Shown in pieces: positions 23,917-30,481 of a DNA stretch of 36,775 bases; positions within the stretch are counted from its first letter, which is position 1, and each line of letters opens with the position of its first letter. This DNA is from Streptosporangiaceae bacterium. GTDB lineage: Bacteria; Actinomycetota; Actinomycetes; Streptosporangiales; Streptosporangiaceae. The position numbers and the translations under genes are program-made. The notes below the pieces were generated by a model that was not told where the DNA came from, did not search any database, and was given only the letters and a program-made list of their open reading frames with translations. The stretch covers positions 1 to 36,775 of the forward strand of contig JASHOE010000033.1 of assembly GCA_030041275.1 (NCBI GenBank), written 5' to 3'.

Positions 23917-23949
23917 ACCTTCGGCCGGAGCAGCTCGACAGCCGAAGGT
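23917..23949 (-). promoter_or_regulatory. Alternative hairpin competing with riboswitch stem P1
   Basis: ACCTTCGGC (23949-23941) can form nine perfect base pairs with GCCGAAGGT (23925-23917). The first arm contains the CCTTCG that closes P1 of the aptamer, so the two folds exclude each other. This is the expected switch: Mn2+ stabilises P1 and prevents this hairpin. There is no U-tract, so control is probably by Rho or at translation. Confidence 0.6.
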
Positions 23950-24051
23950 CTCATCCACCACGGCTTGTGACCGTGGCCCGGCGACCGGGCACACTGTGCT
24001 TCACGTGCGCCGAGATTGTCGGCCTGCCGGCGGAGGACTACTCCCCTTCGC
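23942..24051 (-). promoter_or_regulatory. yybP-ykoY manganese riboswitch (aptamer)
   Basis: On the minus strand the leader starts GCGAAGGGGAGTAG (GGGGAGUAG is the conserved 5' signature) and ends GATGAGACCTTCGGC (the conserved GAGACCUU 3' signature). CGAAGG (24050-24045) pairs with CCTTCG (23948-23943) to close P1. Between them lie a GCCGAC/...CTCGGC hairpin, CACGTG...CACAGTGTG and GCCCGG/CCGGGC elements forming the two coaxial arms. The yybP-ykoY class binds Mn2+ and turns on Mn exporters, exactly the gene found 73 bases downstream. Confidence 0.85.
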
Positions 24052-24055
24052 GATC

Positions 24056-24061
24056 ACTGTA
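24056..24061 (-). promoter_or_regulatory. Possible -10 element for the riboswitch transcript
   Basis: TACAGT on the minus strand lies 5-6 bases before the aptamer's first base, so a start there would give an RNA beginning at the riboswitch. No good -35 hexamer is visible at the right distance. Confidence 0.35.
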
Positions 24062-24097
24062 GCGGCTGCGGCACGCCGACGCCCGCGGGCCGCCCGC

Positions 24098-24126
24098 TCG
24101 ACATATGTAGCCTACATGTGTAGAAT
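24098..24126 (+). promoter_or_regulatory. Promoter of the PadR-ABC operon
   Basis: TCGACA (24098-24103), a 17-base spacer and TAGAAT (24121-24126) form a housekeeping-type promoter. The predicted start at about 24132-24134 coincides with the GTG of padR, so the message is likely leaderless. The spacer is almost filled by a palindrome. Confidence 0.65.
24101..24121. promoter_or_regulatory. PadR operator palindrome in the promoter spacer
   Basis: ATGTAGcCTACAT (24105-24117) is a perfect inverted repeat around one base, extended outward by a further matching ACA/TGT at each side. PadR-family repressors bind ATGT-N-ACAT-type palindromes near their own gene. Sitting between -35 and -10, occupancy would block RNA polymerase, giving autorepression of the whole operon. 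Confidence 0.65.
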
Positions 24127-24133
24127 CAACGCT

Positions 24134-24466
24134 GTGAAACTAACCGGGCCCCTTGAGCGGGTGCTCAGAGTGCTCGTCGCTGACCCCGCCGCGCCGCATT
24201 ACGGCTATGACCTGATGAAGGCAGCGAGGCTGGCGAGCGGCACCTTGTACCCCATGCTCGCCCGGCTGCAGCAGGAGGGCCTCGTGGACTCCCAGTGGGA
24301 AGACCAGCGCATGGACGCTGGCGGCCGACCCCCCCGCAAGTATTACCGGCTGACAGCAGAAGGCGTCCGCGTCGCCCGACTTGAGCTCGCGCACGTTTCC
24401 ACGCCGCCACAGTCGCGGCATGTCGTGGCACGGCCCGCGCACGGGACGCAAGGTAGCGCGCCATGA
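24134..24466 (+). CDS. PadR-family transcriptional regulator (short form)
   Basis: 110 residues from the GTG at 24134 (ATG 24116 is upstream of the predicted transcription start). The winged helix PLERVLRVLVADPAAPHYGYDLMKAARLASGTLYPMLARLQQEGLV and wing GGRPPRKYYRLTAEGV are typical PadR; GTLYP.L.RL...G is the signature. The C-terminal dimerisation helix is short, as in the PadR-s2 class that controls ABC exporters. Its TGA overlaps the ATG of the next gene (ATGA). It probably represses this operon and is released by a ligand that the operon handles. Confidence 0.9.
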   Translation: MKLTGPLERVLRVLVADPAAPHYGYDLMKAARLASGTLYPMLARLQQEGLVDSQWEDQRMDAGGRPPRKYYRLTAEGVRVARLELAHVSTPPQSRHVVARPAHGTQGSAP

Positions 24467-25053
24467 GGGAGATGAAGACCGTGCCGCGGATCGCGGAGAG
24501 GCTCATCCGTGTGTCCTGCCGCCGACTCCCCGAGGACGAGCGGGCCGAGCACTACAGGGAATGGTCCGCAGAGTTGCCCGCGATCTTCGGCGATACGAGC
24601 GTGCGGCTGCCGATCACGCGGCTGGTGCGGGCGCTCCGGTTTTCGGCAGGAATCTCGTGGACTACCCGGTACCTGCGCCGCACTGCCGGCAGTCCGCGCC
24701 GCGTGAAGGCCTCCGGATGGCGTGACGGCGCCAGCCCCATCAGGCCCGCGGCACCGCAGTTGCGCCTGGCGGTCGGCGTGGTCATCTGGCTGATCTTCGT
24801 ATTCGTCCTTGTCTCGCTCATGCGTGCCTACCCGCAGCCGCACGGCTGGCCGGTGGTCGCTGGGCTCGCGGTTGCCGTGCCTTTCGATGTCTTCTGTCTT
24901 TGCGACATCGCCCGCGCCAGTCGGGTGTGCTACCTGCCCAAGTGGGCGTGGGTGGTGATCTGCCTCGCACAGGCACCCGCAGGTGGCATCGTGTACCTCT
25001 GCCTCGGTCGGCCGGGCCGGGCGCGGACAGCCCCGCCAAGCTCGGCTGGCTGA
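24463..25053 (+). CDS. Membrane protein with PLDc_N-type two-helix domain
   Basis: 196 residues. The N-terminal third (RIAERLIRVSCRRLPEDERAEHYREWSAELPAIF) is cytoplasmic and basic; the pattern RLP...R.EHY.EW.AELP recurs in actinobacterial membrane proteins. Hydrophobic segments follow at about 106-123 and 132-148, then DIARASRVCYLPKWAWVVICLAQAPAGGIVYLCLGRPGR, which is a PLDc_N unit (PF13396: a helix, a ..LPK.AW turn, and a second helix ending in YL..GR). There is no phospholipase HKD domain. A related PLDc_N unit is fused to the ABC ATPase two genes on. Role unknown, probably an accessory or sensor subunit. Confidence 0.65.
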   Translation: MREMKTVPRIAERLIRVSCRRLPEDERAEHYREWSAELPAIFGDTSVRLPITRLVRALRFSAGISWTTRYLRRTAGSPRRVKASGWRDGASPIRPAAPQLRLAVGVVIWLIFVFVLVSLMRAYPQPHGWPVVAGLAVAVPFDVFCLCDIARASRVCYLPKWAWVVICLAQAPAGGIVYLCLGRPGRARTAPPSSAG

Positions 25054-25058
25054 CGTCG

Positions 25059-25979
25059 GTGCCCATCTCGGATGTGCGTATCGACGCGGACGGTTGCCTG
25101 CTGGCCGGCACCTACGTCGAGGCCGGAGAACCGGTCGCGGCGGCGCTCCTCATCGCGGGCTCGGGGCGGACCGACCGCAACTCGGATGTCCGGCTGCCCG
25201 GCGGCCAGAAACTGCGAGGGGCAGTCACCAGGGCGATCGCCGAGGCGCTTGACACCGTTGGCGTGTCCACGCTCCGGTTCGACAAGCGCGGCGTCGGCGC
25301 CAGCGACGGTGACTACCTGAGCACCGGGATGGACCAGCGGTACGCAGACGTCCGCACGGCGCGCGACTGGCTCGCCGCCAAGACGGCCGGTCTCCCCCTG
25401 CTCGCCATGGGGCACAGCGAGGGCACGTACTACGCAGCGCAGCTGGGCGCGGACGGGCAGGCCGCCGGGGTCACGCTGCTGTCCGGCCCAGCCCGCCCCG
25501 GGGCCGACGTGCTGACCTACCAGGTGGGGCAGCTCGCAGACCGCATACCGGCAGTCGCGAAACTGATCCTTCGGCTCATGCGTACTGATGTCGTGCGCGC
25601 CCAGCGCAAGAACCTGGCGAAGATCCTGGCGTCCACCGACGATGTGATCCGGGTGCAGGGCGCGCGCGTGAACGCCCGCTGGACTCGTGACTTCGTGGCC
25701 CACGACCCGGCACAGGTACTCGCCAGGATCAGGGTGCCGGTCCTCGCCATCACCGGCGAGCACGACCTGCAGGTGCCGCCCAGTGACGTCGACGTTATGG
25801 GCAGGCTCGTGCAGGGACCGTTCGAAGGCCATGTCGTCGCCGACCTGAGCCACATGCTGCGGCCCGACCCGAACAGCCTGGGGCCGCGCAGCTACCGTCG
25901 GCAGGCGCGCCAGCCAGTGAGCCCGGAAGTTCTGCGGCTGGTGACCGACTGGGTCACGCTGCACTGGGCCACGCCATGA
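25059..25979 (+). CDS. Alpha/beta-hydrolase of the PadR-ABC operon
   Basis: 306 residues from the GTG at 25059, five bases after the previous stop. Serine hydrolase triad: Ser in MGHSEGTYYA, Asp in ITGEHDLQVPP, His in DLSHMLR. LLIAGSGRTDRNSD is an oxyanion strand-turn typical of the YhhN/dienelactone-like peptidase S9 subgroup, and TLRFDKRGVGASDG follows. No signal peptide. Its stop overlaps the ATG of the ABC ATPase (ATGA). The position inside an exporter operon suggests that it modifies or destroys the transported compound. Confidence 0.85.
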   Translation: MPISDVRIDADGCLLAGTYVEAGEPVAAALLIAGSGRTDRNSDVRLPGGQKLRGAVTRAIAEALDTVGVSTLRFDKRGVGASDGDYLSTGMDQRYADVRTARDWLAAKTAGLPLLAMGHSEGTYYAAQLGADGQAAGVTLLSGPARPGADVLTYQVGQLADRIPAVAKLILRLMRTDVVRAQRKNLAKILASTDDVIRVQGARVNARWTRDFVAHDPAQVLARIRVPVLAITGEHDLQVPPSDVDVMGRLVQGPFEGHVVADLSHMLRPDPNSLGPRSYRRQARQPVSPEVLRLVTDWVTLHWATP

Positions 25980-27256
25980 CCGGCCCATGGTTGCAGGCCG
26001 CCGGACCGTCTCGCCACCCTCTGATTCACCTGCTTCCTGGCCTGCTGCCCGCGCTCGTCCCGGTGCTGGTCCTCCTCCTCGGCCTCGACATCTTCTGCCT
26101 TGTCAACCTCGTGCGTGCCAAGTCCGTGCGGAACGCGCCGAAGCTCGCCTGGGCCATCGTCATCCTGTTCGTCAGCGCGCCGCTCGGCGCCATCTTGTAC
26201 CTGTTCTTCGGCATGGACCGCAGCGGTGGTGGCGGCACGAAGTCCCGGTCGGGCCGCTCGGCCGCGCCGCAGGCTCCGGTCCGCTCCGCCCGGCGCACGG
26301 TGCGATCGGCCGCGCCGGCTCAGCTCGTCCTGACCACTACAGGGCTAACCAGGGATTACGGCGGCACGGGCTTGTTCGACGTTGATCTGGCGGTACCGCG
26401 CGGCAGCGTCTACGGCCTCGTGGGACTGAACGGCGCTGGGAAGACGACGTTGCTGTCGATCATCGCCGGAACCCGGCATGCGGACCGCGGCAGCGTCAGC
26501 CTGGCCGTCGACCGGAGGCGCGTCGCGGTGTGCCCGGACGTCGCCGAGTTCGACACCTGGCTGGCGGCGACTGAGGTGGTGGACCTGGCCAGATCCCTGG
26601 TCGCTCCGGCCGCGGGAGGGCACGACAGCGGAGCGGCCGCGGTGACGACCGCGTTGCGCACCGTCGGACTGGCCGACGCGGCGGACCGGCGGGTCGGCGG
26701 CCTGTCCAGGGGCATGCTGCAGCGCCTCGGCCTGGCCTGCGCGCTGGTCGGCGACCCGGAGCTGCTGATCCTGGATGAGCCGATGTCCGCACTCGACCCG
26801 GTGGGCCGGGCCGACATGCTCAGCCTGGTGGCGGCCATGCGCGGAACCCGCACGGTGATCTTCTCGAGCCACATCCTGGCTGACGTCCAGCGGGTGGCCG
26901 ACCAGGTGGGCATCTTGCGCGGGGGGCGGCTGCTCTACGAGGGCAGCACCAGGGAGCTCGTGGACACCTACCTGACGCCGAGTTGGCTGCTCCGCCTCGC
27001 CGGGGGCACCGGCCCGGTGGCCAGCGCGCTAGCCGCGCAGGCGTGGGTCACCAACGTGGAGGCGGCCGAGCCGGACATGCTGAAGGTGGACGCCACGAGC
27101 ATCGAGGACGGCGAGCGCGGAATCCCAGCTGTGATCGCTCAGTGTGGGGCCCGTCAGGTGTCGTGCGAACCGGCTTCAGCCGACCTGGAATCGGCATTCC
27201 TGGTGCTCAGCGGAGCCAGCGATACCGCCGTGATGACGGGGGCCGCTCGGTCATGA
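25976..27256 (+). CDS. ABC transporter ATPase fused to an N-terminal PLDc_N membrane domain
   Basis: 426 residues. Residues about 17-82 form two membrane helices with the PLDc_N pattern (LDIFCLVNLVRAKSVRNAPKLAW...GAILYLFFGM); a Gly/Ser/Arg linker (83-115) leads to a complete nucleotide-binding domain: Walker A GLNGAGKT (150-157), signature LSRGMLQR (243-250), Walker B LLILDEP (263-269), and switch His in SSHIL. At the Q-loop the usual 'PQ' is 'PD' (CPDVAEFDTW). Residues beyond about 340 form a C-terminal domain as in drug-export ATPases. The membrane-anchored ATPase is unusual: such ATPases are normally soluble. Partner permease overlaps by ATGA. Confidence 0.85.
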   Translation: MTGPWLQAAGPSRHPLIHLLPGLLPALVPVLVLLLGLDIFCLVNLVRAKSVRNAPKLAWAIVILFVSAPLGAILYLFFGMDRSGGGGTKSRSGRSAAPQAPVRSARRTVRSAAPAQLVLTTTGLTRDYGGTGLFDVDLAVPRGSVYGLVGLNGAGKTTLLSIIAGTRHADRGSVSLAVDRRRVAVCPDVAEFDTWLAATEVVDLARSLVAPAAGGHDSGAAAVTTALRTVGLADAADRRVGGLSRGMLQRLGLACALVGDPELLILDEPMSALDPVGRADMLSLVAAMRGTRTVIFSSHILADVQRVADQVGILRGGRLLYEGSTRELVDTYLTPSWLLRLAGGTGPVASALAAQAWVTNVEAAEPDMLKVDATSIEDGERGIPAVIAQCGARQVSCEPASADLESAFLVLSGASDTAVMTGAARS

Positions 27257-28002
27257 GCCTGTGGCGGCTGGAGTGGTTGCGGCTGGTGCGCACCCCGCGC
27301 GCGCTGTCGCTGGCGGTCGTCTTCCTGGCCATCGGCCTGATCGAGCCGGTGGCGACCAGGTACGTGAGCACGCTGATCGGCCACGCAAGCCACGGCGCGG
27401 TGATCCGGCTGCCCAAGCCGACGCCTGCGGACGCGCTGAGCAGCTACGTGAGCGAGGCCACCCTCGTCGGGCTGATCGTTCTGGTCGCGGTCGCGGCGAG
27501 CGCGCTCGGGTTCGACTCCAGCCCCGGCCTGGCGTCGTTCTTCCGCACCCGGGTTCGGAACATGTGGCTGCTGGTAGCACCGCGATTCACTGCCTACGCA
27601 GTCGCGGGAGCGCTCGCTTACCTGCTCGGCGCGCTCGCCGCCTGGTATGAAACGCACCTGCTGATCGGCTCGCTCCCGCCAGCTGACCTGTTCGCGGGGG
27701 TGCTGTGCGCGGTGGTCTACCTGGCATTTGCGGTCGCCCTGACCGCGCTCGCCACCTCGCTGGCGCGGAACACGCTCGCCTCGGCCGGCATGACGCTGGC
27801 GATCCTGCTCGCCCTGCCGCTCCTGGCGGATGTGCACGCCATCTCAAACTGGGTCCCGAGCGCGCTGGTCGGTGCGCCGGCCGCGCTGGTAGCCGGCACC
27901 CATCAGCTATCCCATTACCTGCCAGCGCTCGGAGCGGCGGCGGTCGTCGGTGCTAGCGCGCTGGCGCTGGCGGTGCGACTGCTGCAGACTCGAGAGATCT
28001 GA
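27253..28002 (+). CDS. ABC transporter permease (ABC-2 type)
   Basis: 249 residues with about six hydrophobic segments. An amphipathic start (SLWRLEWLRLVRTPRALSL) precedes helix 1, as in ABC-2 exporters; an exposed loop (residues about 38-66) follows, then helices at about 70-88, 105-128, 138-165, 172-192 and 220-243. It overlaps the ATPase gene (ATGA) and closes the tight set of five overlapping genes. It probably forms an exporter homodimer with the PLDc_N-ABC protein. Substrate not predictable; drug or lipid-like compounds are typical. Confidence 0.8.
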   Translation: MSLWRLEWLRLVRTPRALSLAVVFLAIGLIEPVATRYVSTLIGHASHGAVIRLPKPTPADALSSYVSEATLVGLIVLVAVAASALGFDSSPGLASFFRTRVRNMWLLVAPRFTAYAVAGALAYLLGALAAWYETHLLIGSLPPADLFAGVLCAVVYLAFAVALTALATSLARNTLASAGMTLAILLALPLLADVHAISNWVPSALVGAPAALVAGTHQLSHYLPALGAAAVVGASALALAVRLLQTREI

Positions 28003-28038
28003 TGTGCGAAGGGTCGCCAGACCGACAAAGATGGAGCA

Positions 28039-28986
28039 ATGGCACTAACAGACCGCGCGGCCTCGGCGGCCTACAAGGCCGGCTGGCTGGCCGTCCGGCT
28101 CATTCCCGAGCGGCTGGCGCACTGGCTATTCAGCCAGATCGCTGACTACCTGTGGCGTCGGCAGGGGAAGAGCGTGCGCCAGCTCGAGGCCAACCTGCGC
28201 CGGGTGGCGCCGACCGCGAGCGATACGGAGTCCCGGCAGCTGAGTAAGGCCGCAATGCGGTCCTACCTGCGGTACTGGGTCGAGGCCTTCCGATTGCCCA
28301 CCATGCCGACCGAGCGCATCGTGGCCGGGATGTCGGTCGCAGGCGAGGAGCAGACAGCGCTAGCCCACATCAAGGCGGGCCGCGGCGTGATCTTCGCCCT
28401 GCCGCACACCGGCAACGTCGATCTCGCCGCCGCCTGGATCATGACCCGCGGATTCGGCCAGATCAGTGTCATTGCCGAGCGGCTGAGGCCGGAGGCTGTG
28501 TTCCGCCAGTTCGTTGCGTACCGGGAAAGCCTGGGGATGGAGGTCGTGCCGCACACCGGGGGCCCGAGCCCGTTCGGTGTCATGGCACGGCGGCTGCGGC
28601 AAGGTCGGCTGGTGTGCATCGTGTCGGACCGCGACCTGAGCGCGGCTGGCGTCGAGGTCGAGCTGTTCGGCGAGAAGGCGCGCATCGGGGCTGGACCGGC
28701 GGCGCTCGCCGTGCGGACTGGTGCCGCCCTCATGCCGGTCACCCTGTGGTTCGAGCCGGATGCCTGGCGGGGCCGTATCTACCCGGAGGTCCCCGTGCCG
28801 GTGGATGGAAGCCAGCAGGAGAAGGTAGCAGCCATGAGCCAGCAGCTCGCCGCCGCGTGGCAGGCGGGCATCTCCGACCACCCGGCGGACTGGCACATGC
28901 TGCAGAAGGTATTCGTCCCCGATCTGGACGCGACCAGACTGCCGCAGCCCGAACCGGCCGCGGCCAGCGACGGCACGGCTGCCTGA
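28039..28986 (+). CDS. PatA-like acyltransferase (phosphatidylinositol mannoside / lipid A-type)
   Basis: 315 residues. The catalytic HX4D box is HTGNVD (in FALPHTGNVDLAAAW), followed by the acceptor-site region ..RESLGMEVVPHTGG and IVSDRDLSAAGVEVELFGEKARIGAGPAALA, all typical of the LpxL/PatA family. In actinobacteria PatA acylates PIM2 on the cytoplasmic face of the membrane. Classical patA lies between pgsA and pimA; those are absent here, so this may be a second, specialised copy. GGAG precedes the ATG; 36 bases separate it from the permease, which suggests read-through from the ABC operon. Confidence 0.8.
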   Translation: MALTDRAASAAYKAGWLAVRLIPERLAHWLFSQIADYLWRRQGKSVRQLEANLRRVAPTASDTESRQLSKAAMRSYLRYWVEAFRLPTMPTERIVAGMSVAGEEQTALAHIKAGRGVIFALPHTGNVDLAAAWIMTRGFGQISVIAERLRPEAVFRQFVAYRESLGMEVVPHTGGPSPFGVMARRLRQGRLVCIVSDRDLSAAGVEVELFGEKARIGAGPAALAVRTGAALMPVTLWFEPDAWRGRIYPEVPVPVDGSQQEKVAAMSQQLAAAWQAGISDHPADWHMLQKVFVPDLDATRLPQPEPAAASDGTAA

Positions 28987-29027
28987 GCCGAGCTGTCTGC
29001 TCAGCCCGGAAATCGAAGGAGCCGCAG

Positions 29028-29648
29028 TTGCGCGACGAGACCATTGACGGCTTCCTGGGCAAGCTTGCAGCGCGGGCGCCAGTACCGGGCGGCGGAGCGA
29101 CGGCTGCGCTGCATGCGGCGCAGGCGGCGGCGTTGCTCGGGATGACCGCGCGTTACTCCGAGGGCCCGCGCTACGCCGAGCACGCCGAGACCATCAGCAT
29201 GATCGTCAGCGAGGCCGACCGGCTTCGCGAGGTGGCGGCCGACCTCATCGCACTCGACGGCGAGGCGTTCGGCGCCGTGGCTGAGGCGTACCGGCTGCCG
29301 AAGGACACCGACGAGCAGCGGTCGGCCCGCGCTGCGGCGATCGCCGCGGCGATGGTGACCGCTTCGTCGCCGCCGGCCGAGCTGATCGGCATTGGAACCA
29401 GGCTGCTCGAGCTTGCCGAACTGCTCCGGCCGATCGCCAACCGCACCGTCATCGGCGACGTCGCCGCGTCGGCCGAGGCGGTCCGGGCTTGCGTGGCGAC
29501 GTGCCAGGTTAACGTCGTCGCCAACCTGGCCGGCGTCACCGACCCGGTCGCACGGGCGCGGCTGACCGGCGTGGCGGACGCAGTCGACGGGCTCAAAGAG
29601 CGCGTCGCGCTGATGACCCGCGCTATCCGGGCCGGATTCGCCCGATGA
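29028..29648 (+). CDS. fchA: FchA/FTCD cyclodeaminase-type protein, likely methenyl-THF cyclohydrolase
   Basis: 206 residues from a TTG with GAAGGAG 6 bases upstream. LAARAPVPGGGATAALHAAQAAALLGMTARY is the hallmark N-terminal helix pair and glycine loop of the formiminotransferase-cyclodeaminase C-domain; later VGD-like 'VIGDVAASAEAV' and 'CVATCQVNVVANL' also match. Free-standing versions are either formimino-THF cyclodeaminase or methenyl-THF cyclohydrolase (FchA). The gene overlaps folD by ATGA, no formiminotransferase or histidine-degradation gene is nearby, and that FolD lacks its cyclohydrolase lysine, so FchA activity is the better guess. The symbol is given on that basis. Confidence 0.75.
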   Translation: MRDETIDGFLGKLAARAPVPGGGATAALHAAQAAALLGMTARYSEGPRYAEHAETISMIVSEADRLREVAADLIALDGEAFGAVAEAYRLPKDTDEQRSARAAAIAAAMVTASSPPAELIGIGTRLLELAELLRPIANRTVIGDVAASAEAVRACVATCQVNVVANLAGVTDPVARARLTGVADAVDGLKERVALMTRAIRAGFAR

Positions 29649-30481
29649 GTGCACGGCCGCTCGTCGGCCGGGAGGCAGCCGCGGTCCTCCGCGGACTCGC
29701 GGTCGACGTAGTCCGGCGCGTGGGCACGGTCGGGCTGGCGGTCGTGATAGCCACGGACGATGAGTCGGCCGCCTGGTACGTCCGCTCGCTCGTGGCAGCT
29801 ACCGAAAAAGTCGGCATCAGCTGCGGGGTCACCGATCTGGGTGCGGCGGCGGGAGGCACACAGATCGCAGCGACGCTGCGCGCGCGGTCCAATGACGCGG
29901 CCGTGCACGGGATCATCCTGCAGACGCCGCTGCCGGCCGGGTTGCGACTGGCGGAGCTGGCGGCGGACATCGAGCCGGCCAAGGACGTCGATGGCGCAAA
30001 CCCGCTGTCGCTGGGCCGGCTGACGGCGGGCCTGCCGGCGTTCGCACCCGCCACCGCAGAGGCGGTGGTGAAGCTGCTGGAGTTTCACCGCATCGAACTG
30101 GCTGGGCGGCGCGCAGTCGTGGTGGGACGGTCCGCCGTGGTCGGAAAGCCGCTGGCTCAGCTGCTCCTGGCCAGGGATGCAACCGTCACCGTGTGCCACT
30201 CGCGGACAGTAGATCTCGCCGTCATCACCCGCGAAGCCGACGTGCTCGTGGCCGCCGCGGGTCGGCCCGGCCTGATCACCGGGCGGCACGTGCGTCCCGG
30301 CGCAGTGGTCATTGATGTCGGCACGAGCCCGACAGCGGACGGCGGCCTGGTCGGCGACGTCGACGCCACGTCGGTGGCCGACGTCGCCGGTGCCCTGTCC
30401 CCGGTGCCGGGCGGCCTCGGCCCAGTCACCACAGCGCAACTGCTCTACAACACCGCAGCTGCGGCGGCCGCTCTCAGCTAG
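29645..30481 (+). CDS. folD: FolD-type methylene-THF dehydrogenase lacking the cyclohydrolase lysine
   Basis: 278 residues. Fold landmarks are intact: GIILQTPLP (with Gln93), PAKDVDGANP (113-117), VVGRSAVVGKPLAQLLL (NADP loop), AGRPGLI, GAVVIDVG and the C-terminal SPVPGGLGPVTTAQL. The catalytic block differs: E. coli reads YVASK with Tyr50 and Lys54, but here it is Tyr45-V-R-S-Leu49. Lys54 is essential for 5,10-methenyl-THF cyclohydrolase activity, whereas mutants lacking it can keep dehydrogenase activity. So this enzyme probably makes methenyl-THF and cannot hydrolyse it, leaving that step to the coupled FchA-type protein. It shares its stop region with the convergent TMEM175 gene. Confidence 0.9.
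   Translation: MSARPLVGREAAAVLRGLAVDVVRRVGTVGLAVVIATDDESAAWYVRSLVAATEKVGISCGVTDLGAAAGGTQIAATLRARSNDAAVHGIILQTPLPAGLRLAELAADIEPAKDVDGANPLSLGRLTAGLPAFAPATAEAVVKLLEFHRIELAGRRAVVVGRSAVVGKPLAQLLLARDATVTVCHSRTVDLAVITREADVLVAAAGRPGLITGRHVRPGAVVIDVGTSPTADGGLVGDVDATSVADVAGALSPVPGGLGPVTTAQLLYNTAAAAAALS

Noticed and set aside
24463..27256. Phospholipase D genes
   Set aside because: Only the N-terminal PLDc_N membrane module is present; there is no HxKxxxxD motif in either gene.
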